DNA of 64,000 nucleotides from Bacteroidota bacterium (lineage in GTDB: Bacteria > Bacteroidota > Rhodothermia > Rhodothermales > Rubricoccaceae): contig JBCBNX010000019.1 in assembly GCA_039821555.1 (NCBI GenBank), forward strand, positions 1-64,000. The letters run 5' to 3'. The stretch's first letter is position 1, and each line of letters begins with the position of its first letter. The notes beneath the pieces were generated by a model. That model had not been told where the DNA came from. It saw nothing but the letters and a program-made list of their open reading frames with translations, and made no database searches. The position numbers were made by a program, and so were the translations under genes. This document shows positions 33,342 through 41,660 of this stretch, piece by piece.

Positions 33342-34403
33342 ATGCGCGTCGTCCTATTCCTCCTGCTGTTTTATGTGCCTCCGGTCTGCGGCTTTGCGCT
33401 GCAAGCCGAGGGCGAGCCCAACAACGACTGGCAGCGCATCGTCGATCTGCGCGGCACGTGGCAGTTCCGCCTCGGCGACAACCTGTCCTGGGCGACCGCT
33501 GCGGACGACGGCGCCTGGGAGTCGATCTTTGTCCCCGCTGCTTGGGAAGACGAAGGCTTCTGGGGCTACGATGGCTTCGCGTGGTACCGTACCACGTTCC
33601 AGGTGCGACCCGCCGACGCTGCCCGGACGCTCTTCCTCCACCTAGGTCGTGTTGACGACGTGGATGAGGTTTGGATCAACGGTCACTTCGTTGGCTCGAC
33701 CGGACGGCTCGGACCTGCCTACGAGACGGGGTACCACTCCCTCCGCATCTACCGCGTCCCCAGTGAATACCTCCGCACCCGCGGCGACAACGTCCTGACG
33801 GTGCGCGTCTACGACGATGAACTCGGCGGCGGCATCGTCGAGGGAAAGATCGGCATCTACGCGGCTCGCAACGCGCCGGAGATGGAGGTGGATCTCGCTG
33901 GCGCCTGGCAATTCCAACCCGGCGACGACCGGCGCTGGTCAGCACCCGGCTTCGACGACCGCAACTGGAACACGATCACGGTACCCGGTCGCTGGGAGCA
34001 GCAGGGCTACTGGCAACTCGACGGTTTCGCGTGGTATCGCACCTCCTTCACGCTCAAAGACTGGGAAGGCGACAGTCGCGTCCTGGTGCTCGGCTTGGTC
34101 GACGACCTCGACGAGGCCTTCGTCAACGGACAGCGGGTTGGAGGAACCGGCCGCATCGACCGGCGCGAGGTACGCGGCGACGAGTGGCAGGACCTGCGTG
34201 CCTACACCATTCCTGCCGATGTGCTGCGCGAGGGTACCAACACGGTTGCCGTGCGCGTCTACGATGGCTGGGTTGACGGCGGTATCCACCGTGGCCCCGT
34301 TGGGCTGATGCAGTCGGAGGCGTTTGAGCGGTGGCGGGAGCAGGACGAAGGCGGCATCATCGGCTGGTTCCGCTCCATTTTCCAAAAGAACGGATGGGAT
34401 TAG
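33342..34403 (+). CDS. Exported protein with two tandem GH2-type sugar-binding (jelly-roll) domains
   Basis: 353 residues with a signal peptide (about 1-21). Two homologous halves of about 155 residues each follow: 'LRGTWQFRLGDN ... GFAWYRTTF ... DVDEVWINGHFVG' and 'LAGAWQFQPGDD ... GFAWYRTSF ... DLDEAFVNGQRVG'. This is the fold of the sugar-binding domain of glycoside hydrolase family 2 (beta-galactosidase type). No TIM-barrel catalytic domain follows, so it may bind a glycan at the cell surface or assist another enzyme rather than cleave a bond itself. A hairpin lies downstream between it and lpdA. Confidence 0.8.
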   Translation: MRVVLFLLLFYVPPVCGFALQAEGEPNNDWQRIVDLRGTWQFRLGDNLSWATAADDGAWESIFVPAAWEDEGFWGYDGFAWYRTTFQVRPADAARTLFLHLGRVDDVDEVWINGHFVGSTGRLGPAYETGYHSLRIYRVPSEYLRTRGDNVLTVRVYDDELGGGIVEGKIGIYAARNAPEMEVDLAGAWQFQPGDDRRWSAPGFDDRNWNTITVPGRWEQQGYWQLDGFAWYRTSFTLKDWEGDSRVLVLGLVDDLDEAFVNGQRVGGTGRIDRREVRGDEWQDLRAYTIPADVLREGTNTVAVRVYDGWVDGGIHRGPVGLMQSEAFERWREQDEGGIIGWFRSIFQKNGWD

Positions 34404-34458
34404 GGCGACGGCCGCGGTCGCGTCTCACGGCTCGCGACAGACCACGGCTGCGCCCAAA

Positions 34459-34498
34459 AGAAGCGCCCTCGGTACCGACGGGGACCGGGGGCGCTTCT
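34459..34498. terminator. Possible bidirectional terminator between convergent genes
   Basis: AGAAGCGCCC (34459-34468) pairs with GGGCGCTTCT (34489-34498), with a GC-rich loop of 20 nt. It sits between the convergent jelly-roll gene and lpdA. T-runs are short (TTT on the minus side), so strength is uncertain. Confidence 0.6.
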
Positions 34499-34532
34499 GT
34501 GTTTGCGCGTGCTGTGCGTACTCGCGAGCAGG

Positions 34533-35987
34533 CTAAGCGTTGATCGCCATGCCGTAGGCGTCGCGGGTGGCTTCCATGACCGCCTCCGAGAGCGTCGGGT
34601 GCGGGTGCATGGTGTCCATGATCTCCTGCGCCGTCGTCTCCAGTGTGCGCGCTGTGACGGCTTCCGCGATCATCTCCGTGGCGCTGTAGCCGATGATGTG
34701 GCAGCCGAGGAGTTCGCCGTACTTCGCGTCGTAGACGACCTTCACGAAGCCGGTCTGGTCGCCGACGGCCGCGGCCTTACCGGAGGCCGCAAACGGGAAT
34801 TTTCCGACCTTGATTTCGTAGCCCGCGTCTTTCGCAGCAGCCTCGGTGTAGCCGACGGAGCCGATCTGCGGGAGGCAGTAGGTGCAACCAGGCACGTTGT
34901 TGTAGTCGACAGCGTGCGGGCTGTGGTCGAGCTTGCCCTCTTCGAAGGCGATGCGTTCGATGCAGACGATCCCCTCGTGGCTGGCCACGTGCGCGAGCCA
35001 GGGCGCGCCGATGACGTCGCCGATGGCGTAGAGGCCGTCCACGCCGGTGCGGTAGAACTTGTCGACTTGGATCGCGCCGCGCTCGACCTTGACGCCCACC
35101 TCGTCGAGGCCGAAGCCTTCCACGTTGCCGACGACGCCGACGGCGGAGAGCACCTGGTCCACGACCATCGTCTCCTCGCCCTTCTTGGTCTTGATAGTCA
35201 CTAGGCACTGGTCGCCCGACGTGTCCACATGGTCGACCGACGCGCCGGTCATGATCTTGACGCCCATCTTTTTGTAGGCTCGCGCAAGCTCCTTCGACAC
35301 GTCCACGTCCTCAATGGGGACGAGGCGGTCCTGCAACTCGACGACCGTCACGTCGGTGCCCATGTTGTGGTAGACGTAGGCAAACTCGACGCCGATGGCG
35401 CCCGCGCCGACGATCACCATCGAGTCGGGGCGCTCAGTCTGGAGCATCGCTTCTTTGTAGGAGAGGATCTTTTTCCCGTCGATGGGGAGGGAGGGCAACT
35501 CCCGCGCCCGCGCGCCCGTGGCGATGATGATGTGCTTGGCCGTGATCTCGCCCGCTTCGCCGATGGTGTCGCCGTCCATCGTCTCGCTCGGCTCGATGGT
35601 CACCTTGCCGCCGCCCACCAGCGTGGCTTTGCCGAACACAACGTCGATCTTGTTCTTCTTCATGAGGAACTGGACGCCCTTGTTCATCTTGTCGGCCACG
35701 CCGCGCGAGCGCTTCACGACCGCCGCCCAATCGGGCTCGATGGCTGGACTGGCGCCGTCGCCACCGAACGTGAGGCCATAGTCGGCCAGGTGGGTCAACT
35801 GCTTCATCACCTCAGCGCTCTTGAGCAGCGCCTTCGTGGGGATGCAGCCGATGTTGAGGCAGACGCCGCCCAGCTTGTTTTTCTCGACGATGGCGGTCTT
35901 GAAGCCGAGTTGCGAGGCGCGGATGGCGGTCTCGTAGCCGCCCGGGCCCGAGCCGATGACGAGGACGTCGTAGGTGCCGGATGCCAT
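34533..35987 (-). CDS. lpdA: Dihydrolipoyl dehydrogenase
   Basis: 484 residues. It is the E3 flavoprotein that reoxidises the lipoyl group of 2-oxoacid dehydrogenases or the glycine cleavage system with NAD+. FAD site: VLVIGSGPGGYETAI (9-23). The redox-active disulfide is Cys43 and Cys48 in CLNIGC. The NAD site is MVIVGAGAIGVEFAYV. The C-terminal dimer domain has HPHPTLSEAV with the catalytic His. No E1 or E2 gene is adjacent. The start MASGTYDVLVIG fits the family. Confidence 0.96.
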   Translation of the reverse strand: MASGTYDVLVIGSGPGGYETAIRASQLGFKTAIVEKNKLGGVCLNIGCIPTKALLKSAEVMKQLTHLADYGLTFGGDGASPAIEPDWAAVVKRSRGVADKMNKGVQFLMKKNKIDVVFGKATLVGGGKVTIEPSETMDGDTIGEAGEITAKHIIIATGARARELPSLPIDGKKILSYKEAMLQTERPDSMVIVGAGAIGVEFAYVYHNMGTDVTVVELQDRLVPIEDVDVSKELARAYKKMGVKIMTGASVDHVDTSGDQCLVTIKTKKGEETMVVDQVLSAVGVVGNVEGFGLDEVGVKVERGAIQVDKFYRTGVDGLYAIGDVIGAPWLAHVASHEGIVCIERIAFEEGKLDHSPHAVDYNNVPGCTYCLPQIGSVGYTEAAAKDAGYEIKVGKFPFAASGKAAAVGDQTGFVKVVYDAKYGELLGCHIIGYSATEMIAEAVTARTLETTAQEIMDTMHPHPTLSEAVMEATRDAYGMAINA

Positions 35988-36212
35988 GATGGGAGTGCGG
36001 GGTTGGGTCCGTGTGTAACTGTTCGCATCAGTATACCACGGCGTCCCTATTTCGCTTCGCGGAGGGCGTGAGAAATGCGGGAAGGCGGGGGCACCACGCA
36101 GAGCGGGAGTCGGCGCGTGCGCGGTTCAAGACCCGAAATCACTAGATCAATTCGTCCCGATGTTTATGCCTAGATTCCCATATGCTTCCGTGTGTCCAAC
36201 CTCTCCACTCCT

Positions 36213-36404
36213 ATGTATAGCACCCGCGGCATCGAAGCCGTCGCCACCATCACCGAACTGCGCTCGAACACCACCGAGTTGCTCGACCGCGCGAAGAAGG
36301 TTAAGAGCGCGATCCTTGTGCAGAAGAACAACGACCCGCACGCTGTCCTGATTTCCTACGATTACTACCTCGAACTCCTGAACGCGTTAGAGAATCAGCG
36401 CTAG
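36213..36404 (+). CDS. Phd/YefM-like antitoxin-family small protein
   Basis: 63 residues from ATG 36213 (an upstream in-frame GTG at 36192 would add seven residues). The sequence VATITELRSNTTELLDRAKK followed by LVQKNNDPHAVLISYDYYLELL matches the Phd/YefM fold: an N-terminal DNA-binding region and a final YxxL-type helix. Such proteins are often antitoxins that repress their own operon. No RelE/YoeB/Doc-like toxin is present; the next gene is a small GNAT. It may be a solitary regulator. Confidence 0.65.
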   Translation: MYSTRGIEAVATITELRSNTTELLDRAKKVKSAILVQKNNDPHAVLISYDYYLELLNALENQR

Positions 36405-36488
36405 GAGACTCCAGCGAGCCGGAAACGCTCACTTGACGGAACTATCTAGTAGCAGTCCGACACCCCACCTCCTCATCGCACCTGAGCC

Positions 36489-36800
36489 ATGTCCGCTGAT
36501 CCGAGTACGCTTGCTGTCCTCCACAACACGGAGAAGAGCCGCTTCGAGGTCACGGAGGGCGGCCTCCTGGCGAAGGCCGAATACATGGTGACCAAAGACG
36601 CACGGATTGTCTTCACGCACACGGAGGTTCCGGCTGAGTGGGAAGGCAAAGGAGTAGGGAGCCGCCTCGCGAAAACGGGGCTCACCTATGCGCGGGATCA
36701 CGACCTGAAGGTGATGCCTCTTTGCCCGTTCATCGCGAGCTACGTCCGACGTCACCGTGAGGAGTACCAAGACCTCCTCGCTCCCGGATTCAACGTGTGA
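36489..36800 (+). CDS. Small GNAT-type N-acetyltransferase, YjdJ-like
   Basis: 103 residues forming a minimal GNAT domain. The acetyl-CoA binding stretch is EWEGKGVGSRLAKTGLTYAR (about 50-69), followed by LKVMPLCPFIASYVRRH, a hallmark of the YjdJ/GNAT_YjdJ group. The target is unknown. It lies 84 bp after the Phd-like gene and converges with folE2 across a repeat-containing gap. YjdJ-type proteins are not established toxins. Confidence 0.8.
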   Translation: MSADPSTLAVLHNTEKSRFEVTEGGLLAKAEYMVTKDARIVFTHTEVPAEWEGKGVGSRLAKTGLTYARDHDLKVMPLCPFIASYVRRHREEYQDLLAPGFNV

Positions 36801-36864
36801 CGGACGATACCTAGAGCTTGTCATAGAAACCGTAGTCTGGCTCGGCCCCTAAATAATTAGCCGC

Positions 36865-36946
36865 CATTCCCGCGAAGGCGGGGATCGATGCGCTGGCGGG
36901 GTAAGGTGAGAAACCGCATGGATTCCCGATCAGGGTCGAGAATGAC
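36865..36946. repeat. Degenerate intergenic palindromic repeat element
   Basis: CATTCCCGCGAAGGCGGGGAT (first arm region 36865-36885, palindrome ATTCCCGC/GCGGGGAT) is followed 31 bp later by a second imperfect palindrome, ATTCCCGATCAGGGTCGAGAAT (36922-36943). The pattern of ATTCCC...GGGAAT palindromes ending in a TGAC edge matches the style of dispersed REP-like intergenic repeats. Only one copy is visible in this window. Confidence 0.6.
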
Positions 36947-37018
36947 TCTGGAGGGCGGTGCTGAGCGTTGGAGACGTCAATTTTGAGCGCTGGGCGCCGT
37001 TCTAGTTCATGACAGCCT

Positions 37019-37843
37019 CTAGGCTCCCGGTCGCACCCAAGACACCCGCGCGAAGGCGTTGTGGTTGTGAATCGACTCGAAGTTGGTGACGCCGACGTCA
37101 AACCAGGAGATGCGTGCGTCCTCACGAAGGCGCACGGCTACGTTGCGGAGAATGTCCTCGACGAACGCGGGGTTGTCGTAGGCCGCCATCGTCACGTGGC
37201 GCTCGTCCTCGCGCTTGAGCAGCGGGTAGAGGGGCGACGAGGCAGACTGCTCTGCGAGCTCGATCAACTCCTCGAACCAGATCATCGAAGGCGTCCCGTC
37301 GGCCTCCCGGGCAGTGCGAACGGCTATATCGATTCGCCCCCGCTGGTTGTGGGCGCCGTAGTCGGAAATCTCCTTCGAGCACGGGCAGAGGCTGGCGACG
37401 TGAACCTCCACACGCTGCACAATGTCGACATGCGTGCCGTCGTCTTCAGCGGAGAGGGCACAGGTGTAGTCCATCAACGCCGACTTTCCGGTGGCGGGCG
37501 CTGCCCGGCCGAGAAAGAGCGGGAACGAGACATCGATCTGGGCGACGGGGGCCTTCAAGCGCTCCCGCAGCCGCGCCAGGAACTCCGGGAGGCTCTGCGT
37601 CGAGAGGACGCCCTGGTAGGATGACAAGACCTCGATGAAGCGACTCATGTGCGTCCCCTTAATCTCGGCGGGCAGGGCCACCGAGAGCGCGAGGGTAGCC
37701 GTTGTCTGCTGCGAGCCGTGCTCGCGATCGAGGACGGAGAGGGGGTAGCGCAGGTTCGAGATGCCAACCCGCTCAATGGCAACGCCGCGGCGGTCGGGCG
37801 ACTGCTGGATGTCGGGCAGTGAGGAGGTGACGAGGTCGTGCAT
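37019..37843 (-). CDS. folE2: GTP cyclohydrolase IB (FolE2)
   Basis: 274 residues. It converts GTP to dihydroneopterin triphosphate, the first step of folate and queuosine/pterin synthesis, in the cytoplasm. The FolE2 signature SLCPCSKEISDYGAHNQRG (151-169) supplies the metal-binding and catalytic residues (Cys153, Cys155, His165); KGTHMSRF lies at 62-69. FolE2 is the alternative to zinc-dependent FolE and can use other metals. It is divergent from the heme oxygenase gene across 178 bp. Confidence 0.95.
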   Translation of the reverse strand: MHDLVTSSLPDIQQSPDRRGVAIERVGISNLRYPLSVLDREHGSQQTTATLALSVALPAEIKGTHMSRFIEVLSSYQGVLSTQSLPEFLARLRERLKAPVAQIDVSFPLFLGRAAPATGKSALMDYTCALSAEDDGTHVDIVQRVEVHVASLCPCSKEISDYGAHNQRGRIDIAVRTAREADGTPSMIWFEELIELAEQSASSPLYPLLKREDERHVTMAAYDNPAFVEDILRNVAVRLREDARISWFDVGVTNFESIHNHNAFARVSWVRPGA

Positions 37844-37974
37844 GGAGCAGAGGCGGGGGAAGCGGAAAGAGGAACGCAGTACGCCCCACTCGGGCGAAGG
37901 TTGATGAAGGAACGGGGACGCGATGGCCAGGCGAAACGTAGGAGAAACGATGGGAGAATTCAGGAAATCCCTGA

Positions 37975-38004
37975 TTGTGGTCGTTTTGAACGTCTGTCTA
38001 TGTT
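37975..38004 (+). promoter_or_regulatory. Possible promoter of the heme oxygenase-phytochrome operon
   Basis: TTGTGG (37975-37980) and TATGTT (37999-38004) are spaced by 18 bp, with an overall TA-n-n-TTG character in the second box as in Bacteroidota promoters. The predicted start of transcription would fall about 10 nt before ATG 38022. The match is moderate. Confidence 0.3.
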
Positions 38005-38021
38005 GCTTTGCCCTTTCTCAA

Positions 38022-38633
38022 ATGCCCCTCCCTATTGTGACGGCTTCGATGCTTAAGGCCGCGACGCGTGTGCCTCACCAGGTTCTAGAACGGAGCCCGG
38101 CCTTGGCGCTCCTCCTCGCGCACGACCTGACCCAGGAACGGTACGTCGATCACCTTAAACGCCTCTACGGCTACGTTGCCCCGACCGAAGCGGCGCTGGC
38201 GCAGGTGCCCCACTTCGAGGCCTGGGTTCCCAACGCCGCGCTGGGCATTAAGGAGGCATGGCTACGAAAAGACCTGGCCTATCTAGGCGTGACAGACGTT
38301 GACCTGGCCGCGCTGCCTCGCTGCGAGATCCCCGTGCCTTCCACCTTGTCTGAGGCGATTGGGATCAGCTACGTGCTGGAAGGAGCTACGCTGGGCGGCG
38401 GCATTATCGGACGGCACCTCGTTCGGTCGCTAGGCGTCACGCCGAGGACGGGCGGCGCCTACTACCACAACTACGGCGTCAAGCGCGGCCCTCGGTGGCG
38501 CTCCTTTCGGGGGGCCCTGGACACGTTTGGCCAGCGCTACTCCGATCAACAAGATGCCATGTGCGAAGCAGCCTTCGCCACGTTTGCCCTCATGCACACG
38601 TGGATGAACCACCCCGTCTTCGCCACGACGTGA
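38022..38633 (+). CDS. bphO: Biliverdin-producing heme oxygenase (BphO)
   Basis: 203 residues. It opens heme to biliverdin, the chromophore of bacteriophytochromes. The proximal heme ligand should be His19 in ATRVPHQVLE. The distal-helix-like segment SYVLEGATLGGGIIGRHL (near residue 120) is typical of bacterial heme oxygenases. Start 38022 gives MPLPIVTASMLKAATR; ATG 38049 is an alternative and an upstream frame starting at 37923 overlaps the putative promoter. Its TGA overlaps the ATG of the phytochrome gene (TGATG), pointing to coupled translation. Confidence 0.87.
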   Translation: MPLPIVTASMLKAATRVPHQVLERSPALALLLAHDLTQERYVDHLKRLYGYVAPTEAALAQVPHFEAWVPNAALGIKEAWLRKDLAYLGVTDVDLAALPRCEIPVPSTLSEAIGISYVLEGATLGGGIIGRHLVRSLGVTPRTGGAYYHNYGVKRGPRWRSFRGALDTFGQRYSDQQDAMCEAAFATFALMHTWMNHPVFATT

Positions 38634-40960
38634 TGGAGGCCAGTACGCACATCGCTACCGACGTGGACGTGACCGTCACCAATTGTGATCGGGAGCCCAT
38701 CCATATCCCAGGAACGGTGCAGGCGCACGGCGCGCTGCTCGTGGTAGACCGTGCTGGCGCAGTCGTACAGGTGAGTGCGAACGTGGGCATATTCATCGGA
38801 CGTGAATCCCAAGACGTGCTGAATCAGCCTTGCTCAGCGTGCTTTGTCGATGCGGACGGCGTTCGTCTGATGCGTGCCCTCGGAGACGGGCAGGACTGGA
38901 GCGAACTGAATCCGCTCCCGCTCGTGACGCACAGTGGGGTGCGGGTCAACGTCATCGGACACCGGCAGGAGGGAGGTACTGTCCTGGAACTGGAGCCTAG
39001 CGAGGACGCCATTTGGTATCCCGAGCCGCAGCCGGTGCAGCGTGCCATCCGGGCGCTCAACAGGGCCGCTACGGTAGAGGCCTTGCAAGATGCTATCGTG
39101 ACGGAGGTCAAGCGACTCACCGGCTTCGACCGGGTGATGCTCTACCGCTTCGACCGCGACTGGAACGGCGCGGTGGTCGCCGAAGCGGCACGCGAGGGGA
39201 TCGGCTCGTTTCTAGGTCTGCGCTTTCCTGCATCCGATATCCCCGCCCAGGCGCGCACGCTCTACGCGAAAAACACCCTTCGCCTTATCCCCACGGTGGA
39301 GGCCGAGACAGCGGCTCTCGTCCCGGAGCGCAACCCGCTGACCCGAGAACGGCTCGACCAGAGTGCGTGCGTGCTGCGCAGCGTTTCACCGATCCACATC
39401 CAGTACTTGAAAAATATGGGGGTGGCCGCCTCCATGTCGATTTCGGTGCTGGATGAAGGACGACTGTGGGGGCTCATCGCGTGCCACCACTACGCCCCTC
39501 GCTACGTCCCATATCGCCTCAGGGCGGCGTCAGACCTGCTCGGTCAGGTCTTCTCCATGCAGTTTGCGCTCCGGCGCAAGCAATTCGCTACGTCCGTGGC
39601 TGCCGACGCGCGGCAGCACCTGACGAGGCTGGTCGAGCGGACGGTCGAGGCCGAGCACATCACGTCTGTCCTATGTGGCATGGCGGAAGACAAGCACGGC
39701 GACGAGTACGGCGAAGAACCAGGGCGTTTCTCCGCGCTCGACTTGTTCGACGCCGATGGCATCGCGGTCTGCCTCGAAGACGAAGTGTGCCTCCTCGGTC
39801 AGACGCCATCGAGCGAGCACGTCTACGCGCTGCTCGATTGGATTGCCGACCGGAACCATGAAGCAGGCCGCACGCTCGTGCAGACGGACTCCCTGCGCGA
39901 CGTGTTGCCCGCACGTCTTGCTCCTATCGCAAAAGACTGCGCAGGGATGCTCGCGGTCTCCGTCGCCGATGATTGGACGAGCGCGGTTGTCTGGTTCCGG
40001 AAGGAAGAGCCGCAGACGGTGACGTGGGGCGGCCAGCAGAAGCAGGCCCACGTCGAGGAAGACGGCACGCTCACGCTCCACCCGCGTGCCAGCTTTGAGG
40101 CATGGCAAGAGCAAGTGACGGGGCAGGCAACGGCCTGGTCGGACGCCGACGTTGAGATGGCAGGCGAACTTCGGCGGGTGCTCGTCCGGGTCATCCTCCA
40201 GCGCGCTGAGGAGCTAGCGCGGCTCAACGCAGACCTGACCCGCTCCAATGCGGAGTTGGACGCCTTTGCGTATATCGCCAGCCACGACCTGAAAGAGCCC
40301 CTGCGGGGCATCACTAACTACGCTCAGTTTCTCATCGAGGACTATGCAGACGAACTAGGCGAAGACGGCCAGGCCAAGTTGCTCACCATCGCACGGCTCG
40401 GGCAGCGGCTGGACACCTTCATCGATTCGTTGCTGGAATACTCCCGCGTGGGGCGCCACGAGCTTACTGCCGAAGAGGTACCCATCGAACGCGCACTGGA
40501 GGAGAGCAAAGAACTCGTTCACGCGCGCCTGTCCGAGAAGCGAGGTCGCGTCGATGTAGTGGGCGACTTGCCCGTCGTGCTCGGCGACGCAGGGCGGATC
40601 GTGGACGTGTTTGCGAACCTCATCTCCAACGGACTGAAGTACAACGAGTCCGAGCCTCCGATCATCGAAGTGGGGAGTGTCCCTGTAGCACGCCTGAGCG
40701 AGAACCAACTGGAAAGACTGCCTGAAAACCACGTTCTGCTCTTCGTTCGTGACAACGGCATTGGCATCCGGCCGCGGCACTTCGAAGCAGTCTTCGGCAT
40801 TTTCCGCCGACTGCACGGGCGCGACCAGTACGGTGGTGGTTCGGGTGCGGGCTTGACGATCGTTCGCAGGATCGTGGAGCGCCATGGTGGCGTAGTCTGG
40901 GTCACCTCTGACTTCGGAGAAGGGTCTACCTTCTTTTTTTCGTTCCCAGTCGCCCCGTAG
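38633..40960 (+). CDS. bphP: Bacteriophytochrome histidine kinase
   Basis: 775 residues. A PAS domain with the biliverdin-linking Cys18 (TNCDREPIHIPG) is followed by GAF with PASDIPAQAR and the SVSPIHIQYLKNMGV helix (about 200-330), then PHY with the tongue motif PRASF. HisKA follows with His551 in ASHDLKEPLRGI and a HATPase ends the protein (GGGSGAGLTIVRRIVERHGG). It senses red/far-red light and should autophosphorylate at His551. Cys in the N-terminal PAS indicates biliverdin binding. It overlaps bphO by one base. A response regulator follows. Confidence 0.95.
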   Translation: MEASTHIATDVDVTVTNCDREPIHIPGTVQAHGALLVVDRAGAVVQVSANVGIFIGRESQDVLNQPCSACFVDADGVRLMRALGDGQDWSELNPLPLVTHSGVRVNVIGHRQEGGTVLELEPSEDAIWYPEPQPVQRAIRALNRAATVEALQDAIVTEVKRLTGFDRVMLYRFDRDWNGAVVAEAAREGIGSFLGLRFPASDIPAQARTLYAKNTLRLIPTVEAETAALVPERNPLTRERLDQSACVLRSVSPIHIQYLKNMGVAASMSISVLDEGRLWGLIACHHYAPRYVPYRLRAASDLLGQVFSMQFALRRKQFATSVAADARQHLTRLVERTVEAEHITSVLCGMAEDKHGDEYGEEPGRFSALDLFDADGIAVCLEDEVCLLGQTPSSEHVYALLDWIADRNHEAGRTLVQTDSLRDVLPARLAPIAKDCAGMLAVSVADDWTSAVVWFRKEEPQTVTWGGQQKQAHVEEDGTLTLHPRASFEAWQEQVTGQATAWSDADVEMAGELRRVLVRVILQRAEELARLNADLTRSNAELDAFAYIASHDLKEPLRGITNYAQFLIEDYADELGEDGQAKLLTIARLGQRLDTFIDSLLEYSRVGRHELTAEEVPIERALEESKELVHARLSEKRGRVDVVGDLPVVLGDAGRIVDVFANLISNGLKYNESEPPIIEVGSVPVARLSENQLERLPENHVLLFVRDNGIGIRPRHFEAVFGIFRRLHGRDQYGGGSGAGLTIVRRIVERHGGVVWVTSDFGEGSTFFFSFPVAP

Positions 40961-41185
40961 AGACGGTATTGTACCAAAGCACTGAGAGCGAAATCGACGC
41001 CACCCGTCCACTGTTGACTCGTTTGTGCCTGCACGATGCACTCACCCCACATCGTCACTGACCTCGTCGTTGCTCCATGGTACTTCACGCTCGGACATCT
41101 CCGTCCCCAAGAAGCGCTGCCCAATCGCTCTGCCTTCGGAACGGGAGCGAATGATTCAAACGTCAGAGCATCCACAACCCGCGAT

Positions 41186-41629
41186 GTGAGCGGCGTGCCT
41201 GATCTGCATCCTCCGCTGGTCTACGTCGAGGACAGTCCTGAGGACTACGAGGCGGTGCGTCGCTCTCTGCGAGCTATCGGGTTTACGGGCGAGCTGCACC
41301 ACTACGCGACCGGCGACGATGTGCTCGATTACTACGCCGCGCTCTTGGATGCGAAGAAGCCGTTGCCTCGACTGTTGGTGCTCGATCTCAACCTCCCAGG
41401 CACAGACGGGCGCGATGTGCTCGTAGAACTGCGGGCACACGAGCAGTTGCGCGATCTCCCCGTCATCATTCTCACCACGTCTCAAAATCCGACGGATATA
41501 TCGCACTGCCAGCAACTCAATGTGCTAAGTTACTTAACGAAGCCTGTTGATCTCGCCGAGTTGAGAACCAAGCTTCGCCACATACTCGCGTTCATCGAAG
41601 CGGGGGACCCGCCGCCTTCGTTCGCCTGA
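41186..41629 (+). CDS. Rcp-like single-domain response regulator
   Basis: 147 residues from GTG 41186. The REC domain opens with LVYVEDSPEDYEAVRRSL (acidic pair), the phospho-acceptor Asp lies in LLVLDLNLPGTDG, and Thr and Lys of the switch are in ILTTSQNP and YLTKP. This is the Rcp1 type usually phosphorylated by Cph1/BphP kinases. An in-frame ATG at 41036 would add 50 residues of non-homologous sequence and is considered less likely. It follows bphP in the same direction, so the kinase is its likely partner. Confidence 0.88.
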   Translation: MSGVPDLHPPLVYVEDSPEDYEAVRRSLRAIGFTGELHHYATGDDVLDYYAALLDAKKPLPRLLVLDLNLPGTDGRDVLVELRAHEQLRDLPVIILTTSQNPTDISHCQQLNVLSYLTKPVDLAELRTKLRHILAFIEAGDPPPSFA

Positions 41630-41660
41630 GGGCTCCGTCTGTCACCGCGCACCTTTTGCC

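Noticed and set aside
36489-36800. The small GNAT as a type II toxin
   Set aside because: Its motifs match the YjdJ-type housekeeping group rather than TacT/AtaT toxins, and the partner is not of the RHH class usually seen. Kept only as a question.
41036-41185. An N-terminal extension of the Rcp-like regulator from ATG 41036
   Set aside because: The extra 50 residues show no similarity to receiver domains and look non-coding; GTG 41186 starts just before the REC fold.
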